Of a stretch of 17,616 nucleotides of DNA, positions 1-8,623 are shown piece by piece (positions within the stretch are counted from its first letter, which is position 1; every line of letters begins with the position of its first letter). The notes beneath the pieces were generated by a model. That model was not told the DNA's origin. It worked only from the letters and a program-made list of their open reading frames with translations, and made no database searches. The stretch is from contig BBXU01001960.1 in the NCBI GenBank assembly GCA_001598975.1, forward strand, positions 1 to 17,616, read 5' to 3'. This DNA comes from Parachlorella kessleri. Lineage: Eukaryota; Chlorophyta; Trebouxiophyceae; Chlorellales; Chlorellaceae. Made by a program: the position numbers and the translations under genes.

Positions 1-380
1 CTTAGGCAGGGTGGAATCCCCTCGGCCTGCTTTCCAGCACTTCGCTGCGGCATGCAAGGTTGGCTGCTGCCATCCTCGGCTTGCGTGTTCGTATTTCAAG
101 TGCTGGAAAGTAGGAACGATCGTGGGAAGAATACCCTCAGTAGAGAGTAGGGGGGGAGGAAAGCAGCATTTGTGGATAAATGGTCATGTATGTTTTTGAC
201 TTGTAAACACGTTTACCCATGGTCCTATGCAAGATGATTCCAGACGCACATGACGTGCAGTTGCTTTCCCCCAAGAGCATCATCAGAAGCAACCAAGCAG
301 GAGCACACATCTCAAGTGTCCCATGCTCTGCATGTCGACCCGCATAGCCACTGCCAGGCCTGGCCTCACCACGTTCACCA
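1..380 (-). other. 3' flank of the peptidase gene
   Basis: This follows the TAA on the minus strand. It should contain at least part of the 3' UTR. I find no TGTAA on the minus strand here, so the transcript probably ends outside the window or uses another signal. The only structure seen is a 13-base inverted repeat (30-42 with 98-110) and a small dyad, GTAAAC/GTTTAC, at 203-216. Confidence 0.5.
30..110. repeat. 13-base perfect inverted repeat with 55-base loop
   Basis: CTTTCCAGCACTT at 30-42 is the exact reverse complement of AAGTGCTGGAAAG at 98-110. It could fold as a hairpin in RNA from either strand. It lies beyond the 3' end of the peptidase coding region. Confidence 0.75.
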
Positions 381-3300
381 TTATCCAATGCAGCCTAGTG
401 CCTTCAGGAGGAAGGCATAGTGCATGGCGTTCAGCTTCAACCTGTCCGACTCGTGAGCAAAGTGGCCCTCATGGGCATCTGGCAGCAGCAGCACCGGCCC
501 AGCTCCCTGCTGTGCTGCGCGCAGCCTGGCTGCATACTTGACGGGGCCCCAGAAAGGCACCCGGAAGTCACTCTGGCTGCAGGTGACGAGGGTGGCAGGG
601 TAGGCGGAAGGGTGGATGTTCTGGTAGGGGCACAGCTGCCGCAGCTGCAGGCAAGGGGAGCGATAGGCATACTTCAGTAGGGGTGTCCGGGTCATGACTG
701 AGCCTACTCGGTGACACCATGAGATATCCTGCTGGTCCATGCACTGCTTACACTGCCTGACAGAGACATGGGCAACAGCATTGCCCGGTCGTCCCCATAA
801 CCTCCAACCACAGTCCCACGGATCACCTTACTTCCCATGTCATCCTTCGTCAGCAGTGCTTGCAACTAGGGAGCAAAGCTACGCTGCCTTCGTTCCTTCA
901 TTACACGGCCGCACCTGCTCAAACACCTGGGGGTCGCGGGGGTCTCCCCACTCCTCATACTCGTGCATCGTCAGCGGCAGGCCCGGATCACACATGGCAG
1001 TCAGCACATCCACAAACGGCGCCTCCAGCAGGGCGGCTGACACGCTGCCAGGACGCCGGTTCAGGAGGGCGCCGGCGGTGAGCCCGCCCGCACTGAGTGC
1101 CTCCAGCGCTAAGCGACCCGGCTGTGCAAGACCTACGGGGGGCCGAGTATATTGAAGGGAGGCATGTGATTGAGCCTGGGAAATGCAAGGGCAAGGTTTG
1201 TGGGCAAGTGTTTTAGACTGCATGTGTGCAGGCAGTGGGTAGCCCCACATCACAGTCCAGCCGCCATGAAAGTATATGCACAGGAATGTACTGGGACCGC
1301 CCAAGTGCCCATCGGTTTGTCGTTAGCGGCCGTGCCAACGCCACCCTCACCTGCTTCTACAAGGGCATCTATGCATGCCTCCAGGTCCTCCACGCTTCGC
1401 TGCTTGTTGGCCGCCCGACCCGCAGCATGCCATCTCCTGCCCAGCTCTCCACCACCCCTCACATGAGCCAGGGCGAGCACCCAGCCACGCTGCAGCGCAT
1501 CAAAGGTGGGTAACTGTGGAGTTGCTTGCCAGCTCGGCTGTAGCGGAGCACGAGACTAGACTAGACTAGTAGCGGAACACCATGCCCTGGTACTGGACTG
1601 ACATGAGTTGCGGAGTAGGCGGGTTAGAAACCAATCCTACCTTGTGAGATTGCTGATCATGCTGCGAAGCACCTCGCTACATAAGGCCCCCGCATCACAA
1701 AGCCCTCATGCCACCATTTCATTCTGCCGCATGCATGAGTATTCCGTTGCTGCAACTTTGTGCTGCCGTGTTTCTCACACACTTTACATAGTAACAAATC
1801 GACCACAGCGCTGCGCACACAGGAGAGGGGGGCTCACCTGCAGCAGCGATATCCTTTCAGGGTAGAAGTCATTGGGTAGGCAGTGCCCATACGCTCCATA
1901 CACCACCACCAGGCAAGGACTGCCATCCCCTGGCTTCACCCCTTTGCCATGCACCACTGTCATGGGTACTGCGGTCCCGTCAGCAGAGCATGCCCAGCGT
2001 GTTGTACAGCTGTACTGCCCAGGATCATGGGCATGTACCGCCGGGGGCTGAACTAGCTCCAGGTGCGGCGCGGAGGGCGGTAGGTGGTAGTCATAGACGG
2101 CTTGTGGGTGGATTGGAGAGGAGAGAGAGAGGCGGAGAAGGGAGGATTGGAAGTCTGCATTAGCTCCTGGCGTGACTGAGAAGGCCCAGTCTGGCAGAGG
2201 CACCTGCAGCAGGAGGGACGGAGATGAGCCCAAACCATGGTGAAGTGGGCACCCACGGTTTTAATGTGCCTTCAAGGCGCAGCAGTCATACTATTTGGGC
2301 ATTCATGTACTATGTGCATGAGACCAGGGACTCCCTCTATGCCTGGCAAGCATCATCAAAGTCTGGGGCATGGGTAACAGGTGCAGCACAGAAATCCATC
2401 AGACAGCTGCACTTGAGAAGGCCAGCAACAGGCTGCTGTCTCTTTTGTTTTCCGTGCGTGTTTGCTTTCGTAAAAGAAGCCCAGCAAAACAAGCAAAAGG
2501 CAGAATAAGCCACACTGCCATGGGACCAAATAGGACACACTTGCAGCAAGTTGGCCGCCCCGGCCTCCAGGCCAGCCTCAGTAGGGAGCACCGCTACAGC
2601 CGGCCGCCCTTCGCGCCTCTCATACAGCACGACCGCACCCTGGAAGACGTCCATGTCTTCTAGAGCAACCCCCTCCCTCTCTGGAACCAGCAGCTGCCAG
2701 GCCTCCTGAGGCACTGCCGTACCGCCCTCGGGATCAGCTGGGACACTGCAGGCAAGCAGCCAAGCCAAACACGCCTTTCCCACCCCAGCCGCCCACCCAG
2801 ACATGCATTCCGAAGAGACCTTCATAGGCAGCCACAACAGCCGGACGCCACAGCGGCTGGCATCAGGCCACGGACCTGAACAAAGCGTAGTTGCCCGCGC
2901 CCTGGGCATTGCTGAGTAGCAGGAGTCTGCTCTTGTGGTGCTCCACAAAGTACTCCAGGCCCTCTCGCCGGCGGCAGACCAGCCTGAGCGGCGCCGCTGG
3001 TGGGTCGGCGGGCAGCAGGTGCACCTAGCAGCCAGCATGTGTGAGACAGCATGACTGTGGGAGTGGAAGGCCAGGGGGGCTGGGTGGTCAGCTGGGAGGC
3101 CGTCAGAGGGCGGAATGTGATCTGGTGAGGTCGCTGTTCCAGGCCAAGAAACCCTGGCATTTCAATGCCTCCATACCAAATCTGACTCCAGTCTTACAGC
3201 CGTGGGTAAGCCTATCGCAGCCAGCCTTGCTGAGTGCAGGGGCAAACTAGAGAGAGGGCTTACAGCTCACCTCCGAGCTGGTCTTGCTGTTGGAGTTGAT

Positions 3301-5812
3301 GGCCAGATAAGCCCAGTCCTTGGTGCGGCTGCACAAGAGCCACACCAAGCTCAATCACGTCCAGTGTAGGGTTGAAGCAGGGAAGGCAGCCGCTTCCTGC
3401 ACTCTCGCTCTGTATTTGCTGCAGGGGATTACATGGAACAAGCCCCAAAACTGAAGGCAACCACCCTGGAAACAAGGACAACCCCCCGCCCCGCTCCTAC
3501 CCCCGCTCGCCTTACCCCACACCAAGGGCGCTCCCTCTTACGTGAGCTCAACAAAGAAGCACTCATCCTGCTCCTCAAACAGTACTTGGCCTTGTGAGTC
3601 CGAGGGGTCCCAGGCATCACATCGCAACACCCTGCAAGAGGCTGGGATGGCACACTTCAGTAAGCGCTGCAGGTTCTTGGCACTCTGGCCGTGTCATGCT
3701 AGATGCCCTTCAGCCGTTTGCCGGCAGGTCTGGCTATATCTCCCTAGCCTATACTACATCACTGGGGTTATTTGCATCAACAATACGGAAGTAGAAAGTC
3801 GATGCCATAGGTACAGCAGGACTCTCTACCAGGGGACGGGAGGAAATTAGTCAGGTTTGACAGCCTGTCCCACTCCATGTCCTCCGGCAGCTTCCTGAAA
3901 AACCTGAACAGAAAAACACCCCACCCCACGCTTTCATACCTGCTGGGCCTGCCAAGCCCATCGGGCGTTGTGTACAGCAGTGTGGTGCCATCCCCCGCCC
4001 ACTCCAAGCTCACAACGCCATCCAGCGCTGGGTGCTCCTGAGGCTGGCCGGAGCCGGGGCCTGCCCTCGCAGACAGATCCCTGGTGAAACCCACAAACCG
4101 CTCGCTGCCATCACCCGGCTCCAGCGTGAAGGCAAGGCGCTGGTGGCACCTGGACAGCTTGACCTGCACTGTGTAGGGGGGTTGGGCGTGGAGGCAGGTG
4201 TCAGTTTAGGAAGGGCCTGCAGGCGATCACATGCCTGCAACAAGTCAGCATGGGTCACACACACCTGGCAGTGCTACCTGGAAGCCCTCCTGTCTCGCTA
4301 GCTACCAACAGTCTGCCTGCACCGCAAAGGCAGCCTCCCCATGCACCCTGGCCCAGCGCCTCTTTGCAGAGACGGCACCTTTGCCAAGTCAAGATGAACA
4401 AGCGTGACTGCTCTTGGCTGGCCTGTAGGGCACCGTGCAGCCCCCAATCCCACGCGGCCAGCTTCTTTCCAGAATAGCCGCAGCCAGCCCCCATGTCCGG
4501 GACATTCTTTTTGCATACTCATGATTTTGCCTGGCCAATAAAAGTGGCCTCACACAGCTATATTTGGCTTGGCACGTCGCAATGGCCTTCCCCGCAGTGG
4601 CGGGCCAGGGCCCAAGCACCTGTTACCCCAGGCTAGCTAATGTTGTGCTATGCCACAGGCCTAGCTAGCATGCTAAGTTGAAACATGGGACTACGCAACA
4701 GTTTTCCTGGTTTCCTTGCCCACTACAATCACCTTGGGCACCGGTCACTCCCTACCTGGCCCACAGAGATGGCATCCCCATGCACCCTGGCCAGCTCATT
4801 TACGTCCAGCAGGACCTCCTCCACCCCTCCCCCAGCAGCTGGCCTCCTCATGTAGCAAGGGTGGGGCCGGTCGGGCAGCTGCCTCACATAGTACAGGTAC
4901 GGGCCCACCCTTTCAGGCGGTGTTACCTGCAGGCATGCAAGGCTGGGAACAGGTGGAAAGGTGTCCGGCCCTGCTGGTTATGCCGGACCCCTTGCCTCGG
5001 CTCAGGGGGTGGCAGATGCTTCCACACTTCCATGGGCCTTTAAAAGGACTGAGCTTGTACTTCACAGAAGCTGATGAGGCAGCTGTTAGCAAGTAGGTGC
5101 CCACTCGCAGCACCAGGCTGACGCCTGATGACAAGCTGGATATGACGCAGTAGTTACCAAGCCACAAAACATATGTCCCAGGTCGGTAGTCGCTGGAGCA
5201 AAGATAATGTGGCAGGAAGATAATGTGGCAGGATTGGTCTATTAACACCAACTCAAAAGCAAGCCAAGCCCATGCGGCTCATGCTGCCTACAACCTGCTG
5301 TGCCCCACCTGCTCCTCAGGCAGCAGGCGCAGCATGCTCTCCAGCAGCTCCTGCTGCGTGCGACCTGTCCCTCGCATCCAGGACCTGAAGTACTGCGCCT
5401 CCCTCTGCAGTACGCTCTCCACCTTCTTGGAGGGCCGCTCCAGCCAGCTGCACCAGCGCAGGTTACTGACAAGGTATTTGCACTATCGGAATCAGCCTTA
5501 CAGGGTCCGTATGCCAGCACAGGCCTGGCAAGTTGGTGGGAGGCGCATCCTATGCCTATCTTGTAAAGGCCAGAGAAGAGTTTAGGGTGGCCAGGCCCCA
5601 TACCTGTACTCATCCGTCCACTCATGCCCACAAGCACTCCGCCGGTCAGGCTTGCTGGGGATGACTGGCGCCGCCGCCGCTCTTTTTCCCACAGCAGCAG
5701 GTGCACTGCTTCGTTGGAGAAAGCTAAAGATATGCCTGCTGAAATACACCTGCGCCGAAGCAGCTGCTGTGGCATGTCCTTGCACCAGGGACCAACGGCT
5801 CAAGAGCCACAT
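381..5812 (-). CDS. Oligopeptidase B-like serine peptidase (S9A, prolyl oligopeptidase family), 12 exons
   Basis: Exons on the minus strand, in transcript order: 5812-5604, 5465-5309, 4926-4756, 4163-3940, 3631-3542, 3328-3271, 3024-2876, 2745-2541, 2203-1838, 1489-1351, 1132-915, 644-381 (TAA). All junctions are GT-AG and keep frame, giving 2250 nt and 749 aa, a normal length for oligopeptidase B. The family cleaves short peptides after Arg or Lys. Family landmarks: HEWTDEY near the N terminus, GPYLYYVRQ, a beta-propeller through about residue 430, then the hydrolase domain with YGAYG (523-527, oxyanion Tyr region), [12 protein letters not shown] (552-563), LSAGG with nucleophile Ser603, EYEEWGDP (647-654, Glu pair expected to bind the basic P1 residue), SDFRV with Asp688, and EGHF with His723. 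The nucleophile elbow reads E-A-L-S-A-G-G, where the family normally has G-x-S-A-G-G. The ATG is the first after an in-frame TGA. The first 45 or so residues are rich in Ser, Ala and Arg and could be an organelle transit peptide. Intron 3 (4164-4755) carries a decayed copy of the end of exon 3. Confidence 0.93.
1541..1580. repeat. (GACTA)3 run between short direct repeats
   Basis: Three tandem GACTA units at 1554-1568 lie between TAGCGGAGCAC (1541-1551) and TAGCGGAACAC (1570-1580), which match at 10 of 11 positions. The stretch is inside peptidase intron 9 (1490-1837). It is probably slippage or a small duplication. Confidence 0.6.
4313..4351 (-). repeat. Decayed copy of the 3' end of peptidase exon 3, inside intron 3
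   Basis: Bases 4313-4351 align without gaps to 4752-4790, the end of exon 3 with its donor site, at about 30 of 39 positions, including an unbroken 16-base block (TCCCCATGCACCCTGG). The donor GT is not kept in the copy, so it is unlikely to be spliced in. Confidence 0.6.
5202..5233. repeat. Perfect 16-base tandem duplication
   Basis: AGATAATGTGGCAGGA occurs twice in a row (5202-5217 and 5218-5233) inside peptidase intron 2. The perfect identity suggests a recent event. Confidence 0.9.
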
Positions 5813-6213
5813 ATCATTAGGCCACCATCAAGCTGTAGGACATAAGCCAGCTGGATTAGCCATAAGGAGTGTCTCTGAGCAAGTCGGCCCACTTAGCCTG
5901 GACAACCCCAGTTGCTGCGTAGCTTACGACAACAAAGATGGTCAAGTGATGCCAGATAGGATTTGACATTAACAGTAATTGGATGCAATAAACCCAATGC
6001 ACCCATCCAAGTCTAGCGCCATTGACAGATGATTGCGTCATGAACTGACGGCGACGTTCATGTTCCTGTCTTGCATTCGCAGCGTACAAGTTGCATTGCG
6101 CCGTGCCAGTTCCAGTATAAGAGACAAGGAGGGGTTGGTCAGGCGCAGCCATCCTAGCCAAGCGCGCAAAGGGTCCTAACCGAGTTTTTCGCTGAGTTCT
6201 AAGAGCAGCAAGG
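5813..6213. promoter_or_regulatory. Divergent intergenic region between the peptidase and bL9 start codons
   Basis: The two ATGs point away from each other across 401 bases, so this stretch must hold both promoters and both 5' UTRs unless 5' non-coding exons lie elsewhere. On the plus strand a TATA-like TATAAG lies at 6116-6121, about 97 bases before the bL9 ATG. I see no equally clear box for the minus-strand gene. A 157-codon-scale antisense reading frame here covers no recognisable domain. Shared regulation of the two genes is possible but not shown by the sequence. Confidence 0.5.
6116..6121 (+). promoter_or_regulatory. TATA-like box upstream of bL9 (weak)
   Basis: TATAAG about 97 bases upstream of the bL9 start codon. 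The distance would suit a core promoter with a 5' UTR of 60-70 bases. A six-base match is weak evidence on its own. Confidence 0.25.
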
Positions 6214-7633
6214 ATGCAGAGGTGGAGGAGAGCCTCGCAGCTGATCAGCGAGTTGGGTTGCCAGCTGCAGCAGACCCGCACCGTGAAAGCTAGCACGACC
6301 AAGCTGCCTGTGGTCCTCAGCCAGGTAGCAGAGCATGCCGAAGTCTTAGCAGAAAGAGGGCAACAGTTGGTCGCTATATTGGCAGGTTCATCCTCCATAA
6401 CTCACTAACAAGGCTGACAGGTCTCTGTTGTGTGCTTGTGCAGGACATTGAAGGCCTGGGTCCGGCAGGCAAGCCCACGAGGGTTAGCCACGGCTATGCC
6501 CGCAATTACTTATTACCAAAGCGGCTAGTGCAAGTGGGACAAAAAGGTGCAGGGCAAGGAGCGGGCACAACCGTTTCCAGAGCAGCAGTGGCTTCACCAG
6601 CAGAGGTGCGCATGTCGACTGACCAACGGCCTGCACTGCTTGCTGACACGGCCGTCCACGCAACTTTACCTCCGCTAACTAATCCATGATGGCTTTGTGG
6701 GCCGAAAGCAGCTTCGAGGCTGTTTGCAGGGCAGCAGCGTCGTTGAAGAGACACGGCGGCAGAGAGAAGAGGCCCAGCAGCGAAAGCAGGTTGACCTGCT
6801 AATAAAGAAGCTCACCAGCAGCATGCTGGTAAGCCCAGGGCAGGTGGTGATTTTGCCTGGCAAGTCGGGGATGGATGTGCTTCTATGCCCTGCTGACAAG
6901 GACGCCTTTGACGCTATAGACCAGGGAAGCTTTGGTAGGCCGCCGCGACTTTGTGTTTAGCGTTTGTCTGTTGGACAGGCGGTATGAAAGTCGCACACAT
7001 TGCTCAGCGCAACCCATCGTGTTTTCCCATGTTTGCTTCGTTGGGACTGAAAGGAAGCTGCTCTTTGCTTTGCATCCAAGCAGGAGTCCGCACACACATA
7101 GCTATGCTCCTTTTGTTGTTATAATGCAGACACTGAAGCGGAAGACGCAGCTCGGTTCCCAGACATTAGATACGGAGGTCACTGCAAAGGACATTGCAGG
7201 TAGGCGTGCAGTTCCGTATTTATTTACATGTGGTGTGTCGTCCTCGCGTCTTTTCAAATGCATAGCTGCGACCGTGCTATTAACTCTCTAGCTTATTTCA
7301 CTGGCTGAGCCCCATCGAGACAGTAGGGCCACTAATTCTGCGCCCTCCTTGACTCTTGCCTACGTTTGGCGGGGCAACTGCACCTGCTTTTCTTGTCAAC
7401 ATGGTGGTGTACATCCAGTGTGGCTACCCAAGGCCCCAAATGCCACACACGTACTTGCCCTCCTCCTGGCAGAGGCGGTAGCCCGGCAGCTGCGCATAGA
7501 GATGGTGCCTGAGCTTCTGGAGCTGGAGGCATCGGATGCCCTGCGGGTCGTGGGCGAGTATCGGGTGCCGCTCAAGCTGGTGCTGCCCGGCGGCGAGCGT
7601 GCTATGCTGGACGTCAGCGTACTCTCCACATGA
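6214..7633 (+). CDS. Organellar ribosomal protein bL9 (probably mitochondrial), 5 exons
   Basis: Exons: 6214-6324, 6444-6533, 6730-6828, 7130-7199, 7473-7633 (TGA), giving 176 aa. bL9 is a large-subunit protein of bacterial-type ribosomes that binds 23S-type rRNA near the L1 stalk. The N domain is clear across the first junction: KLPVVLSQ joins DIEGLGPAGK, followed by HGYARNYLLPKRLV, which matches the bL9 signature (V-I-L-x-D-V-x-x-L-G, then G-Y-A-R-N-x-L-x-P). A charged helix follows (ETRRQREEAQQRKQ), then TLKRKT, VTAKDIAEAVARQLRI and GEYRVPLKLVL of the C domain. An in-frame TGA at 6193-6195 supports the ATG. The presequence is short and Arg-rich (MQRWRRASQLI), which fits a mitochondrial protein better than a plastid one, but this is inference. 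The exon 2 donor is the least certain junction: CAA|GTGGGA at 6533 keeps phase with the strong acceptor at 6729. A GT at 6547 would need a weak acceptor at 6748. Confidence 0.92.
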
Positions 7634-8107
7634 GCTGGAGGGCTCGGTAATGCCCTACGGTTGCGGCGATTATGGGGGGCACTAGATTGATGTCTTCCGT
7701 GGGAAGTGCGCTGTGCTGCATTAGCAAGCGCACAAGGCAAGCGGCATCATGGAACCGGGCCGCGGCCGGCAACAGCATGACAAGCCCCTTGATGATGGAA
7801 AACAGACAGTAGTATTTCTGGGAGGTATCTTGGAGTATAGGGTCTCTATTGGAGTCCGCTAGTCTCATAGGCAGGTTACAGACCCTGGACAGCAAGTTGG
7901 CACGAATAAACATGAGAACTATCGGCCTAAGCCTGGCAGCTGCATGTCAGATACATGAACAGTAGAAGAGCCCGGGGACGGTAGCTGGTGGGTCTGGCTC
8001 CTACCCCTGATAGGGCCTGGCGTGGCATTGCTTCCATGTAGCATGGCTATACCACGAGCTGCATGTATGTGTGTGATCCCTGCTGCTGCCATAGTTGAGC
8101 ACCTTTA

Positions 8108-8112
8108 TGTAA
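8108..8112 (+). terminator. Candidate poly(A) signal TGTAA for bL9
   Basis: TGTAA is the usual chlorophycean polyadenylation signal. This is the first copy on the plus strand after the bL9 stop, 475 bases downstream. That length is normal for 3' UTRs in this group. It sits next to the repeat-rich stretch. Confidence 0.4.
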
Positions 8113-8167
8113 GTGTTCTTGTATGTGCTCTTGCGTGGTAGGTTCGCAGTGGCCCGCACATGCCTGT

Positions 8168-8231
8168 AGTATGTCACCTTGTGTGTCACCCTGCTCAGAG
8201 AGAAGTATGTTACCTAGTGTGTCACCCTGCT
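8168..8231. repeat. Two-copy tandem repeat, period 36
   Basis: Copies at 8168-8195 and 8204-8231 agree at 26 of 28 positions; the shared core is GTGTGTCACCCTGCT with small changes before it. The next 8 bases of each unit diverge. Confidence 0.8.
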
Positions 8232-8449
8232 GCGAAGAGGTTGTATTATGGTTTTGTGGGATTTGCGGTCTTCCTGGCCCTTTTAAGGCTTGACCGTACC
8301 TGCAAGCACTAAAGCTTGGACGCCTCAAATGCTGGCAGAGGCTGGCCAGCTCATTGGAGACAGGGTACATGTATATTGTCATATTGCGTGAGCAATGATA
8401 AGCTGGCAATCGAACCGATATACCTTGACTGCTAGTTGAGGGAAGAAGA

Positions 8450-8485
8450 CAGTCAATTGTTGAGGGGCAGTCAATTGTTGAGGGA
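8450..8485. repeat. Two-copy tandem repeat, period 18, with flanking partial copies
   Basis: CAGTCAATTGTTGAGGG occurs at 8450-8466 and again at 8468-8484. A related element, GTTGAGGGAAGA followed by GACAG, appears both just before (about 8435-8452) and just after (about 8478-8494). It lies 140-190 bases upstream of the MYSM1-like start codon. Confidence 0.8.
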
Positions 8486-8537
8486 AGACGACAGTTCTCT
8501 TGTGTTTGCCAGCTTGGCACTGGCGGGAAGGAGGACG

Positions 8538-8544
8538 TTTAAAA
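8538..8544 (+). promoter_or_regulatory. TATA-like box upstream of the MYSM1-like gene (weak)
   Basis: TTTAAAA lies about 80 bases before the ATG. The position is right for a core promoter with a short 5' UTR, but the match alone is weak. Confidence 0.25.
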
Positions 8545-8623
8545 CTTACCCATACTCGGGTTTGACGGGTTTGTGAGGAGTTCTATTGCGTCTGAGTAGC
8601 AGTGGCACTACCTGGCCTGCACA

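Larger units (their letters stand above)
7634..8623. other. Intergenic region: bL9 3' flank and 5' flank of the MYSM1-like gene
   Basis: These 990 bases lie between a stop and the next start on the same strand. I see no protein I can recognise. They hold a TGTAA at 8108-8112 that could end the bL9 transcript, a 36-base-period repeat at 8168-8231, an 18-base-period repeat at 8450-8485, and a TATA-like TTTAAAA at 8538-8544. Open frames on the minus strand (7614-7913 and 8047-8520) lack family signals and probably are not genes. Confidence 0.6.

Noticed and set aside
11..199. A 62-aa plus-strand frame at the left edge
   Set aside because: Short, no domain, and it contains the inverted repeat; no splice or promoter signal supports it.
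5856..6398. A 180-aa minus-strand frame over the divergent region and bL9 exon 1
   Set aside because: No recognisable domain, it overlaps the bL9 start exon, and the peptidase ATG has its own in-frame upstream stop.
6829..6960. In-frame extension of bL9 exon 3 past its donor (VVILPGKSGMDVLL and so on)
   Set aside because: Joining 6828 to 7130 gives SSML-TLKRKT, which matches the bL9 family directly; the extension ends in a stop at 6958-6960 and has no counterpart in bL9.
7614..7913. A 99-aa minus-strand frame overlapping the end of bL9
   Set aside because: No family signature; it lies in the probable 3' UTR of bL9.
8380..8430. A minus-strand GGTTCGATT resembling a tRNA T-loop
   Set aside because: The flanking bases do not pair into a T-stem and no D-arm, anticodon arm or acceptor stem can be found.
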